A program made the translations under genes and the position numbers. Positions 44,192 through 52,467 of a stretch of 64,000 nucleotides of DNA are shown here, in pieces (position 1 is the first letter of the stretch; each line of letters opens with the position of its first letter). The notes beneath the pieces are model-generated. The model saw nothing but the letters and a program-made list of their open reading frames with translations. It was not told where the DNA came from and ran no database searches. This DNA is from Rhodothermales bacterium (GTDB taxonomy: Bacteria; Bacteroidota; Rhodothermia; Rhodothermales; UBA10348). The DNA lies in the NCBI GenBank assembly GCA_017643395.1, contig JAEPNP010000005.1:357679-421678 (forward strand), written 5' to 3'.

Positions 44192-44206
44192 CGCGATGAA
44201 ATCGCG
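44192..44206. promoter_or_regulatory. Short perfect inverted repeat upstream of the Spy/CpxP-like gene
   Basis: CGCGAT and ATCGCG flank a GAA loop, 73 bases before the start at 44279. It could be an operator or part of an mRNA hairpin, or a weak end to the 5'-nucleotidase transcript (no T run follows). Confidence 0.3.
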
Positions 44207-44278
44207 CTTGGGTTGTGACCGTGTCGTGACAACACGCCTGGTCGAGGGCCGTAGTGGAGCCAAAACCCAACCAGAACC

Positions 44279-45028
44279 ATGTACAGACTACTTTCGATTG
44301 TCACGCTTGCGGTTCTGACAGCAGTCCCCGCGTTGTCTCAGAACCGTGCTTGGACCGGCCGCATTGCGGAGCGACTGGACCTTTCCGACAACCAACTTCA
44401 GGCCATCAGGGAGCACACAGCGGATGCTCAGCCGAACCTCTGGGCGCTTGCCGGTGCTCTCAGCGAGGTGCTGACGCCAGCCCAACGGGAACAGCTGTTG
44501 GAGGATGGCCGCGTGGCCGGTGCGTACCGAAAAGGCGTCAGGGACGGCCGCACGCGTCAGCACGCCAGAACCCGCGGACAGCGGTCGGATCGTCGAAGCC
44601 GTGACCGCAGCCGATCCGAGCGCAGACCCATGGTGGATCGACTCGATGACCTGACACCCGAGCAGAAGGAGGCGTTCGAGACCATGCGCGCCGAGTATCG
44701 CGAGAGGTCCAGAGCGCTGGCCGAGCAGCGCCGGGCGGGAGAGCTGGATCGGGAGAGTTTCGAGGCGGCCCGCCGGGACATGCGCAATGACATGCGCGAT
44801 CGCGCTCACAATGTGTTGACGCAAGAGCAGAAGCAGCGCCTCGAGACCATGGAGCGGCGCCGCTCATCACAGATGAATCGAACGCGAGACCGATCTCGCT
44901 CCCGCGATTCGGCCCTTCAGCTAACGGAAGAGCAGCAGCAGATCATTGAGATTCATGGCGCCCTGGCGGCCATACTGGCACCGCCGCGTATGGCGGCCAA
45001 TGATCGACATCGCATGCGACGCAGATAA
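44279..45028 (+). CDS. Secreted Arg-rich Spy/CpxP-like (LTxxQ) protein
   Basis: A 249-residue exported protein. The signal peptide ends at PALSQ (about residue 21). The mature part is helical with repeated LTxxQ-like motifs (LTPAQREQLL, LTPEQKEAF, LTQEQKQRL, LTEEQQQII), as in Spy/CpxP/Zras-type periplasmic chaperones and stress sensors. A central and C-terminal enrichment in Arg with Ser and Asp (RSDRRSRDRSRSERR, RTRDRSRSRD) is unusual and makes the protein strongly basic. A strong terminator follows 20 bases after the stop, so it is a single-gene unit. It could bind envelope proteins or acidic polymers. Confidence 0.8.
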   Translation: MYRLLSIVTLAVLTAVPALSQNRAWTGRIAERLDLSDNQLQAIREHTADAQPNLWALAGALSEVLTPAQREQLLEDGRVAGAYRKGVRDGRTRQHARTRGQRSDRRSRDRSRSERRPMVDRLDDLTPEQKEAFETMRAEYRERSRALAEQRRAGELDRESFEAARRDMRNDMRDRAHNVLTQEQKQRLETMERRRSSQMNRTRDRSRSRDSALQLTEEQQQIIEIHGALAAILAPPRMAANDRHRMRRR

Positions 45029-45048
45029 TCGTCCCGCCTGGGACCAGG

Positions 45049-45081
45049 AACGCCGGTGCCCCCAGGCGCCGGCGTTTTTTT
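45049..45081 (+). terminator. Strong intrinsic terminator after the Spy/CpxP-like gene
   Basis: A 12-bp stem (AACGCCGGTGCC paired to GGCGCCGGCGTT, with one G-T wobble) and a four-base CCCA loop are followed by seven T in total. It lies 20 bases after the stop at 45028, between this gene and the convergent aroC. Confidence 0.92.
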
Positions 45082-45093
45082 GTTGTCCGGTCC

Positions 45094-46269
45094 TCAGCGC
45101 GCAGCCTCGACGCGCTCGCGGATCTCATCGAACGAGTCCCCGCCGAACTTGCGCAGCACCGCGTTTGCCAGTACGACTGAGACGGTGGCCTCCGCAACGG
45201 TCGATGCTGCCGGCACGGAGGTCACGTCGCTACGCTCATACCTCGTAGGCTGCGACTCGCCACTGGCGATGTCCACAGTGCCGAGTGGCTTGATCAGTGT
45301 CGGAATGGGCTTCATGTACCCGCGGACGAGCACGGGCTGCCCGTTGGTCATCCCCCCCTCGATTCCACCAGACCTGTTTTGGGTTCGGCCGTATCCGCCG
45401 TTTTCGGCCGTGATGGGGTCGTGGATTTTCGATCCGGGTTCGGAGGCCGCAGCAATTCCGTCGCCGACCTCAACGGCCTTCTGTGCCTGTATGGACAGGA
45501 TTGCCTGGGCCAACTGGCCGTCCAGGCGCCGATCCCAGTGGACGTAGGAGCCAAGGCCCACGGGAAGACCCGTGACGACAACCTCATAGGCTCCGCCGAG
45601 CGAATCCCCTGCCTTCTTGGCCGCTTTGATGTGATCGATGCACCGCGACGACAGATCGGGGTCCAGCATGCGTACCTCGCTTTCGTCCGCTGCCCGGTAC
45701 AGCGAGCCCGCGTCGCCATGTTCGGCCACCACAGGTGCCCAGGCGCCGCTGTCGGGGTATCCCACCTCGCCAATGCGCACGACGTGGCTGCCGACCTCGA
45801 TCCCGAGGCCCTTGAGGAACAGACGAGCCAGCGAGCAACAGGCCACGCGCATCGCCGTCTCCCGGGCGCTGGCGCGCTCGATCACGGGGCGGATGTCGTC
45901 GAAGCCGTACTTCTGGGTGCCAACCAGGTCGGCGTGGCCCGGTCGCGGCAGGGTCACCTTGTCTATGGAGTCTCCAGACCCCGACACCGACATCACCTCC
46001 GGCCAACCGGACTTGTCGCGGGTGTACGCCTCGTTGTCCAGCCGCATGGAGACCGGAGAGCCCATCGTCAGTCCGAACCGAATGCCGGAATAGATGTGGA
46101 TGCGGTCCCGCTCAAACTTGGCCCTTCCCCCTCGTCCAAAACCAAGCCAGCGACGCCCGAGATGTTCGTTGATGGCTTCTGGTGTTACCGGCACACCCGC
46201 CGGCATGCCTTCGACGATTCCCAGCAGGGCTTCGCCGTGGGATTCTCCGGCAGTCAGGTAACGAATCAT
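45094..46269 (-). CDS. aroC: Chorismate synthase
   Basis: A 391-residue FMN-dependent enzyme, the last step of the shikimate pathway (EPSP to chorismate). Signatures in order are the N-terminal LTAGESHGEALLGIVEGMPAG, RRWLGFGRGGRAKFE, GSPVSMRLDNEA, RPGHADLVGTQKYGFDD (family signature 2), SARETAMRVA and the late GYGRTQNRSGGIEGGMTNGQ in pieces. Length matches the bacterial enzyme. It stands alone, and the other aro genes are not in the window. The intergenic 105 bases to the divergent GNAT gene should hold its promoter. Confidence 0.97.
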   Translation of the reverse strand: MIRYLTAGESHGEALLGIVEGMPAGVPVTPEAINEHLGRRWLGFGRGGRAKFERDRIHIYSGIRFGLTMGSPVSMRLDNEAYTRDKSGWPEVMSVSGSGDSIDKVTLPRPGHADLVGTQKYGFDDIRPVIERASARETAMRVACCSLARLFLKGLGIEVGSHVVRIGEVGYPDSGAWAPVVAEHGDAGSLYRAADESEVRMLDPDLSSRCIDHIKAAKKAGDSLGGAYEVVVTGLPVGLGSYVHWDRRLDGQLAQAILSIQAQKAVEVGDGIAAASEPGSKIHDPITAENGGYGRTQNRSGGIEGGMTNGQPVLVRGYMKPIPTLIKPLGTVDIASGESQPTRYERSDVTSVPAASTVAEATVSVVLANAVLRKFGGDSFDEIRERVEAAR

Positions 46270-46374
46270 GGACAGGAAGTTGGATTCAGGCCCAAATTAC
46301 CGCAAAAAGGCGCTTCCAGGGCCCGAACTTTCGCTCACAGCGTGAATTAGGGATGGTTCTATTGCTCCGGCGCG

Positions 46375-46965
46375 ATGGCAGAAGCCGCTCCCCAACCGCT
46401 CAAGTTTGATATCCGGGTCGCAGGCTCGCACGACGTGCGATACGCCGAAGCGGTCTGCGAGTTGATTGAGGCCGCCGCCAAGATCCGTGGCACCGGTATT
46501 GCCAAGCGCCAACCGGAGTACATCGCCGGCAAGATGCAGAATGGCAACGCGGTAATCGCGCTCTGCGGTGAGGACCTGGCCGGGTTTTGCTACATCGAAA
46601 CCTGGGACCATGCCCGGTACGTCGCCAACTCCGGCCTGATCGTATCGCCCGACTATCGGCGGCACGGCCTGGCGCGGCGCATCAAGCGGCGAGCGTTCCT
46701 GCTATCGCGAGAGCGGTATCCCGATGCAAAGCTGTTCGGGATCACGACCAGTCTGCCGGTCATGAAGATCAACTCGGACCTTGGGTATCGGCCGGTGACC
46801 TTCTCGGAGCTCACGCAGGACGACGTGTTCTGGCGGGGATGCCAGAGTTGTCCCAATCACGATGTACTGACGCGCACGAACAAGAAGCATTGCCTGTGCA
46901 CCGGCATGCTGTTCGACCCCCACGCGCCGCCGCCGCCGCCGCCTCCGCCGGACGACGAGGACTGA
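46375..46965 (+). CDS. GNAT acetyltransferase of the Bacteroidota arginine-pathway type, with poly-Pro tail
   Basis: A 196-residue GNAT enzyme. The acetyl-CoA region is SPDYRRHGLARRIKRRA (R/Q-x-x-G-x-A). The start EAVCELIEAAAKIRGTGIAKRQ and the region GITTSLPVMKINSDLGY are like the GNAT that precedes argG in Bacteroidota arginine clusters, proposed to make N-acetyl intermediates. Near the C-terminus are a CQSCPNHD and a KKHCLCTGML segment, giving four Cys that may bind a metal. The tail has eight consecutive Pro followed by DDED. Here the gene is not next to arg genes. Stop codons of this gene and the next one (minus) abut without a gap. Confidence 0.82.
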   Translation: MAEAAPQPLKFDIRVAGSHDVRYAEAVCELIEAAAKIRGTGIAKRQPEYIAGKMQNGNAVIALCGEDLAGFCYIETWDHARYVANSGLIVSPDYRRHGLARRIKRRAFLLSRERYPDAKLFGITTSLPVMKINSDLGYRPVTFSELTQDDVFWRGCQSCPNHDVLTRTNKKHCLCTGMLFDPHAPPPPPPPPDDED

Positions 46966-48684
46966 TCAGTCCATCTCCGCCAGTCGGGTCCAGGTCGGCT
47001 CCGACTGCTTGATGAGGTCCGCCAATGACATTGGGCGCAGGTCTGCGAGATCGCGGATCGGCCGGCGACGGGATGGGCCTGCCGGGGGCTCGACGGAGAG
47101 GTTTGTTGCGGGCAGCGTGCCTGCCGGGGGCTCGGCGCGAAGGTCCGCTGCGGGCGAGGTGGCTGCCGGGGGCTCGGCGGGAAGGTCCGTGGCGCGTGGC
47201 TCGGGCTCGACCGGGGGGCGCGCGACGGCGCGTTCCGGCCCGGCGGGATCGACCGCCATGGCCGCTTCCGTTTCCGCGGGAGTTCCGATGCCGAGGGTGC
47301 TTTCTGTGGAGGGTTGCTCTCCGCGATCGTAGACCCGACTGACGCTGAACGGGCGTGCCGCGATCGGCAGCGAGCGGGCGGAGGATTCGCCGATCTCCCC
47401 GGACGATGGGGTCTCGGGACTGGGCTCGGCCTCTGCTGCCGGCTCGGCGCTCAGTTCGGCCTCCGCGGCCAGCTCGGCGCGCAGCTCGGCCTCTGCGGCC
47501 GGCGAAAGGTCGGCGTCCAGCTCGGCCTCTGCGGCCGGCTCGGGGTGCAGCTCGGCCTCTGCGGCCGGCGACACGTCGACGCTCAGCTCGGCCTCCGCGG
47601 CCGGCTCGGCGCGCAGCTCGGCCTCAGGCGGTTCGATCGCGGCGACGAGGTCGATGACCCCTGAGTGTTCTTCCACGATCTCGATGTCCGTGTCCGCGAC
47701 GATTCCCAGCGAAGCATCCGGCTCCACCACAATCTCAATCGAAGCATCGGGCTCGGACACCATCTCCAGCTCGGCGTCGACATCAGGCTCGACATCTCCC
47801 TTGGGCTCCACTTCCGCCTTGGCGGTGTGATCGGCCGTCGGACCCGCCAGAGACACCGACCCGAGCTCGGCGGCGGGTTCAAGCCAGTCCAGCACCACAT
47901 CGCCCGCAGATGTGGCGTCCATCGCCTCATCCAACACGATATCGTCTCCGATCGGATGCAGGACTTCTTCCGACGGGCGCCTGGACGGCGCCTCATCCTC
48001 GCCGCGGGTCTCGGCCGGAATGCTTGCCTCCACCACAACTTCGGCCTCGGCCTCGACCTTGACCTCCAGGTCGGTAGCCTCGCGTTCCCCCACACTCTGC
48101 TCGGAAACCGCATCGGTCTCCGGCATGGTATCCAGCGCAAACTCCTGGACCAGCGCGACGCCTACCTCATCCTCAACCAGGACCTCACCACCCTCGAGTG
48201 CTTCCAGCTCGCTGGTGAGTTCAAGGTCTTCCTCGTACAGATCGTTGTGATCGCCCTCCGACACTTCCATGGGGGCAATGCCGATCCCCGGCGCGGACTC
48301 CGATTCAAACTTGGGCCACTCGCCCAGCTCTTCGTGGAAGAACCGCTCGTCGAGTGAGTCCCGTTCCTCCCGAGAGCTCTGCGAGGCTATTTCCACCTCA
48401 TCTGCGGTGGGCAAGTCAGATCGCTCGACGCTTCCGGGCCCGCGCGCCTTGAGCCCCTCCGCGGCCGCTGACGCGATGCGGCGCAATCGATAGTCGATTT
48501 GCATACGCCAGATGCCTGGCGCCGTCACCTTGAGCGTGTGTTCCTCGCCGTCCTCCTTGGTCAAGACCAGATTGGCCGTGCGCGCGTTGTTTTTGCGCGT
48601 GACGAGCTCCACCTCATGCAGGTCCACCCGCTCCTGGATCCGGCGCGCCCCGCGCCACCCCGTGACGAGAATGGCGCGCGACAT
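46966..48684 (-). CDS. Long acidic repeat-rich protein of unknown function
   Basis: A 572-residue protein in three parts. Residues 1-95 are folded-looking and basic (MSRAILVTGWRGARRIQERV, TLKVTAPGIWRMQIDYRL). Residues about 95-535 are highly acidic, Glu/Ala/Pro-rich and probably disordered, with repeat families: AEAEL-type units (about residues 360-440) and three exact 14-residue units of the pattern AxxLxxEPPAxxxx (about 490-530). The last 25 residues are conserved-looking (LRPMSLADLIKQSEPTWTRL). The ATG at 48684 is chosen because the longer frame adds only 23 weak residues. No family recognised; an anchor or linker protein with a C-terminal binding peptide is possible. Confidence 0.7.
   Translation of the reverse strand: MSRAILVTGWRGARRIQERVDLHEVELVTRKNNARTANLVLTKEDGEEHTLKVTAPGIWRMQIDYRLRRIASAAAEGLKARGPGSVERSDLPTADEVEIASQSSREERDSLDERFFHEELGEWPKFESESAPGIGIAPMEVSEGDHNDLYEEDLELTSELEALEGGEVLVEDEVGVALVQEFALDTMPETDAVSEQSVGEREATDLEVKVEAEAEVVVEASIPAETRGEDEAPSRRPSEEVLHPIGDDIVLDEAMDATSAGDVVLDWLEPAAELGSVSLAGPTADHTAKAEVEPKGDVEPDVDAELEMVSEPDASIEIVVEPDASLGIVADTDIEIVEEHSGVIDLVAAIEPPEAELRAEPAAEAELSVDVSPAAEAELHPEPAAEAELDADLSPAAEAELRAELAAEAELSAEPAAEAEPSPETPSSGEIGESSARSLPIAARPFSVSRVYDRGEQPSTESTLGIGTPAETEAAMAVDPAGPERAVARPPVEPEPRATDLPAEPPAATSPAADLRAEPPAGTLPATNLSVEPPAGPSRRRPIRDLADLRPMSLADLIKQSEPTWTRLAEMD
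47070..47195 (-). repeat. 42-bp coding minisatellite within the acidic protein gene
   Basis: Three near-identical 42-base units encode three 14-residue repeats with the core EPPA (in the acidic protein's C-terminal third). The unit contains CTGCCGGGGGCTCGGCG on the plus strand. Because 42 is a multiple of three the reading frame is kept, so copy-number change would lengthen or shorten the protein. A second, more diverged in-frame repeat (AEAEL units) lies at about 47430-47630. Confidence 0.7.
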
Positions 48685-48829
48685 GAGTTTCGCCTTGCCC
48701 AACCACAGGCGATGGCCGTCAAAATGAGAGCAGGACGAACGGAGAGTCTCCAACGGGACGGAGTCAGGACGTGGAAGCGGTAACTACGAATACGTCCCGA
48801 TTATTGAAATTCGCCCCCGTTTAACGCGC

Positions 48830-49111
48830 CTATTGGACCACTTTCACGCCTTTCCAGAATGCGACCCGCCCGGTGATCCGCTCTGCCGCGGGCTTGGGCT
48901 CGGGATAATACCAGGCCGCGTCGGTGTTGACCTGTCCATCGACCACGACATTCATATAGCTTGCCGTTCCTTTCCAGGGACACGCCGTGTGGGTCGTGCT
49001 TGGCTCAAAATGCTCTTTCCTTAACGATGACTCGGGGAAATAGTGATTGCCCTCGACGACCTCGGTGTCGTGCGATTCTGCGATGATCGTGTCCTGCCAG
49101 ATTGCCTTCAT
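48830..49111 (-). CDS. DUF427 protein
   Basis: A 93-residue cytoplasmic protein with the whole DUF427 pattern: AESHDTEVVEGNHYFP, STTHTACPWKGTASYMN and AAWYYPEPKPAAERITGRVAFWK. The single conserved CPWKGTA segment is diagnostic. No function is established for the family. It is a lone gene; the divergent pseudouridine synthase starts 17 bases away, so their promoters must overlap. Confidence 0.93.
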   Translation of the reverse strand: MKAIWQDTIIAESHDTEVVEGNHYFPESSLRKEHFEPSTTHTACPWKGTASYMNVVVDGQVNTDAAWYYPEPKPAAERITGRVAFWKGVKVVQ

Positions 49112-49128
49112 GAGTGAACGTTTGATTC

Positions 49129-49851
49129 GTGGGTGAGCCGCAGGTCTTGCACAGCGACGACCATGTTGCGTGGGTCTACAAACCGGCCGGCATGCAGGTC
49201 CACCGTCAGCACCGGGCCGATTCCGGCCCTTTTCTGCTTCAATGGTTGCGGGACACGCTGGGATGTTACGTGCATGCCACCCACCGTCTGGACAAGCCGA
49301 CCGCCGGACTCATGCTGTTTGCGCTGTCCCGGGAGGCCGCATCGCAGATCGGCATGGCGTTTCAGGAACGACGCGCCCGGAAGTGTTATCTGGCGCTGGT
49401 GCGTGGCCATCCGGCCGATGGGCTCATTGAGTACCCACTGCGCCCTCCGCGAGACAACCTGGACAGCCGCCCCGACACCGCGAAAGCTGCCGTCACCGAC
49501 CTCCGGGTTCTGCAGATCTCGGAGATAGACCGCCCTGTGGGTCGCTACCAGACGGCGCGCTACGCGCTGGTCGAGCTACAGCCCGCCACGGGCCGACGTC
49601 ACCAGCTCCGTCGCCACCTCAAGCACATCTTCCACCCGATCGTCGGCGACCGCAAGTACGGAGATCGGGACCACAACCGCTTCGCAGAGTCTCTGGGATT
49701 CACCCGGCTTGCCCTGGTCTCTACGGGACTCAACATTCCATCGCTGGACCTGTCTCATGCATGTCTGCCGGACTCCCAGTGGAGGGCGATGGGCTCTGCT
49801 CTGGGACTCGGCCTGACGCCGCCCCTCAGCGTGCCGCCAGAATCTTGTTGA
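49129..49851 (+). CDS. truC: RluA-family pseudouridine synthase, TruC-like
   Basis: A 240-residue RNA-modifying enzyme that converts a uridine to pseudouridine. The catalytic motif HRLDKPTAGLML with its Asp appears near residue 51. Before it is WVYKPAGMQVH, after it LQPATGRRHQLRRHL and GDRKYGDRDHN. The short length without an S4 domain and the sequence GDRxxGDxxHNRF fit TruC, which modifies U65 of tRNA-Ile/Asp in E. coli; RluA-like rRNA targets are the alternative. Translation begins at GTG (49129). Its 3' end overlaps the convergent Hpt gene by 26 bases. Confidence 0.88.
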   Translation: MGEPQVLHSDDHVAWVYKPAGMQVHRQHRADSGPFLLQWLRDTLGCYVHATHRLDKPTAGLMLFALSREAASQIGMAFQERRARKCYLALVRGHPADGLIEYPLRPPRDNLDSRPDTAKAAVTDLRVLQISEIDRPVGRYQTARYALVELQPATGRRHQLRRHLKHIFHPIVGDRKYGDRDHNRFAESLGFTRLALVSTGLNIPSLDLSHACLPDSQWRAMGSALGLGLTPPLSVPPESC

Positions 49852-50668
49852 TGGCAGAAATCGCCCTTTCGCACCCGCGCACACCCATGCGGACGCGGCT
49901 CAGGTCCCCCTGCTCGGCCGCCTGCTCGATCTCCTCCAGCAGCGCATCGAGTCGTTCGGCGCCGGCTGTGCGAGCGGTGGAGCGGAGCTTGTGGGCGTGG
50001 TAGACCACATCGCCCGCTGTTTCGTGGATCAGGGCCTCAAACAACTTCTCGCTGCCTGCGGAGAGTTCCGTAATGCACAGGTCGAGCATGTGGCGAACAA
50101 ACGTCGGGTCGCCCATGGCCATCGCTTCCAGGAACTTGACGTCGACCGTGATCGGCCCCAGGTCCGGTACATCCTCGATCAACTCGAATCGAGATGTGAG
50201 CTTGCTGGATAGCTCCGCCAGCTTTAGCTGTACCCCGTCCACTTCGGCATTTTCATCGCGCAGGTTCAGTGCGAGAATCAGGTGGTGTTCCTGGGCGAAC
50301 AACACGAACACACCGGCCGCGCCGCGTCTGCTTAGCAAACCGGACGGCGGCTGGTCGCAGGCCATCCACCCGAATGCGCCCACCGAGCGCGCCCACTCTG
50401 CCGTTTCGTGGTCGGCATCGATGACACGCGCCGTCCTTCCCTCAGGCACCGCCTTCACGAGTTCGTAGCCCTCGCCAGGATCACGATGCAGATAGCCGTC
50501 TCGCACCCAGAGAGCCACATAGTCCACCCCTTCAGAACCAGCCAACTCATCCACGAACGCCCGACACATGCCACGCAACGTGGACCTGGTGGGGCGCAGT
50601 TCTTCCTTCGATACCGGCTGCATGCCGGGCCGGAGGCCGCGAGGTTTATGTGGGGCTGCGTTCGCCAT
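49826..50668 (-). CDS. Hpt-domain protein, stand-alone phosphotransfer module
   Basis: A 280-residue protein. The C-terminal 105 residues are an Hpt domain, with the phospho-His in VVYHAHKLRSTARTAGAERL and a final helix EIEQAAEQGD. The N-terminal 165 residues have a folded-looking alpha/beta region (MCRAFVDELAGSEGVDYVALWV, GVFVLFAQEHHLILALNL) that may be a degenerate sensor or catalytic domain. The ATG at 50668 is chosen; the long upstream extension lacks domain sense. It could shuttle phosphate between kinases and receivers elsewhere, for example the 12-20 kb block. No kinase or receiver is adjacent. Confidence 0.82.
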   Translation of the reverse strand: MANAAPHKPRGLRPGMQPVSKEELRPTRSTLRGMCRAFVDELAGSEGVDYVALWVRDGYLHRDPGEGYELVKAVPEGRTARVIDADHETAEWARSVGAFGWMACDQPPSGLLSRRGAAGVFVLFAQEHHLILALNLRDENAEVDGVQLKLAELSSKLTSRFELIEDVPDLGPITVDVKFLEAMAMGDPTFVRHMLDLCITELSAGSEKLFEALIHETAGDVVYHAHKLRSTARTAGAERLDALLEEIEQAAEQGDLSRVRMGVRGCERAISAINKILAAR

Positions 50669-50799
50669 GGTCGGATGTCGATGAGCCGCGCACACAGCAC
50701 GACTGGTCTCTTGATCGGCTGAAGAAGCCAAAAGACAAGCCCACGCCGAAGGCTTTCGGCGACCGACGCAACCTGCGACCGGCCGAATCGAGGCGGTTC

Positions 50800-51900
50800 T
50801 CAGAGTCGGAAGAGGTCGGTCTCGGGCTTCATCACAAACCACGCAAACGCAAAGACGTCCGCATGCGTCAGGGGCGTCAACTCGCTGCCCGCCAGCGGCC
50901 CTGAGACGCCGCGGCCGGCGATATTCCATCGGGTACGAGTCTCCAGGTCCTCGAATTCGTCGCCTGCGGGGCGAAAGGTCAACACCCGATCACCCAGCCG
51001 ACGGGAAAACACACCGGTGGATCCGATTACCCTGGATTGGGCGATGCGTTCGTCGTCGAGTGCAGACCTCGCGCCGTCGGCTGTGTGGAAAACCACGAGC
51101 GGTTCGCCGGCAAGCTCATCATTGATGACGCGACGACTCCGCGTGATGTCGTGCGCGTAGGCCCGACTCCGCGAGCCGATTTCCACGCCGACCACTTTCT
51201 CCATCGGCGGCAACCTGTCGTCCACGGCACCCTTGAAGAGCCACGGCCGCTGCTCAACGTCATCGTAGCCCACGTACGGGTTCTTTCCGTAGTCGCGGCG
51301 GTGACCCGTGTCCCGCGACAGCACGACCCCCTCAGGAAACGCGCCCCGGAATTCAGCGAAGGACACAATCTGCGCCGGCACCCGGTCCAGTACTCTTCCG
51401 GTCATGGCTCCGACCAGGGCCTCGCCGGTCAATTGCTGCCACAACGAGTGGGTTTGCCGATCGTACATCACCAGATCCGAGTGTCGCAGCATCCCGGACA
51501 CCGCGAAGTCGAGCGCCTCTCCGTCCACCGTGCGAAAGAATGCAATCGCTGAATAGCACAGCGGGCAGAACGTGACCGTGATCGCGCGGCCCTCGATCTC
51601 GTCGTTGACGATCTCATGCCACGTGAGGATTTGCAACGGGTAGGCCCTCGCCTCTGCGCCGAGGCGGATCTGGATCACGGGCTCGCCGTCCGCCAGCCAC
51701 TCCCCCGCTGCGGAGGCGGAGATGAATCGGGGACTATCCACAGCCGGAATGGCACCTCGGGGCACATTCACTTCCAGCTCGGAGAAGGCAATGCTTGACC
51801 GCCCCCAATCGGTGCGCCACCCGTCTTCTCCAAACGGTAGCCGCGGCTGGGCTGTGACGCTCGGCACCACCAGCAGAATCAGAAACCACATCGCTCGCAT
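50800..51900 (-). CDS. Exported DUF3179 protein
   Basis: A 366-residue secreted protein. The signal peptide ends at PSVTAQ (about residue 18), which fixes the ATG at 51900 despite a much longer open frame. The DUF3179 core is unmistakable: AIPAVDSPRFIS, AEARAYPLQILTWHEIVND, VTFCPLCYSAIAF, LWQQLTGEALVG, RDYGKNPYVGYDD and MEKVVGVEIGSRSRAYA. The CPLC motif may bind a metal or form a disulphide. The family is common in bacteria and archaea with no established function. It is divergent from a DoxX gene. Confidence 0.92.
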   Translation of the reverse strand: MRAMWFLILLVVPSVTAQPRLPFGEDGWRTDWGRSSIAFSELEVNVPRGAIPAVDSPRFISASAAGEWLADGEPVIQIRLGAEARAYPLQILTWHEIVNDEIEGRAITVTFCPLCYSAIAFFRTVDGEALDFAVSGMLRHSDLVMYDRQTHSLWQQLTGEALVGAMTGRVLDRVPAQIVSFAEFRGAFPEGVVLSRDTGHRRDYGKNPYVGYDDVEQRPWLFKGAVDDRLPPMEKVVGVEIGSRSRAYAHDITRSRRVINDELAGEPLVVFHTADGARSALDDERIAQSRVIGSTGVFSRRLGDRVLTFRPAGDEFEDLETRTRWNIAGRGVSGPLAGSELTPLTHADVFAFAWFVMKPETDLFRL

Positions 51901-52008
51901 GGGTCTCTGATTGCACCGGCCGGCCGCCGTTACAACCGTGTCGTTCACGTGCCTTGTCAGGAGTTGCTCCGTGCGCCTACTATGTGCCACGCACTCAGCC
52001 ACCTTGCC

Positions 52009-52449
52009 ATGCAGTACATACCCCTCGCGGGGCGCGTTTTCTATTCGGCCATCTTTCTCATGTTCGGGCTGAGCCACTTCACGCAGACCGCCGTCATGGC
52101 GGAGTTCGTTCCGTCCTACCTGCCGGCGCCGACGGTGATCGTGATCGTTACCGGGTTCATGATCGTTTCCGGCGGGCTGATGATTCTCCTGGGCTATCGG
52201 GCCAGGACCGGCGCGCTTCTGCTGGTCATCTTCCTGATTGCGGTCGTGCTCATGGTGCACCTGCCGGGTTTTGCCGAGGGTGATCAGGTCGCCACCGGCA
52301 ACTTCATGCGGGATCTCGCCCTGGCCGGCGCTGCTCTCATGATCCGGTACTTCGGGTCCGGTCCCAAGAGCCTGGATGAGCGGGAAGCCGCGGTGGAGGC
52401 GGCCTACCCTGGCGGACCCTCCGCGCGACAGGGCTCCCCTCTTCGCTGA
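52009..52449 (+). CDS. DoxX-family membrane protein
   Basis: A 146-residue protein with four membrane helices (LAGRVFYSAIFLMFGLSHF, TVIVIVTGFMIVSGGLMILLG, ALLLVIFLIAVVLMVHL, DLALAGAALMIRYF). The GLSHF segment and short loops fit DoxX/DoxD-like proteins. It lacks the C-terminal domain of the DoxX fusion at 5029. I use the ATG at 52009; another in-frame ATG at 51982 would add nine residues. Its convergent neighbour LhgO begins 18 bases after its stop. Confidence 0.87.
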   Translation: MQYIPLAGRVFYSAIFLMFGLSHFTQTAVMAEFVPSYLPAPTVIVIVTGFMIVSGGLMILLGYRARTGALLLVIFLIAVVLMVHLPGFAEGDQVATGNFMRDLALAGAALMIRYFGSGPKSLDEREAAVEAAYPGGPSARQGSPLR

Positions 52450-52467
52450 ACGCGCGCCTGCAGCCGC

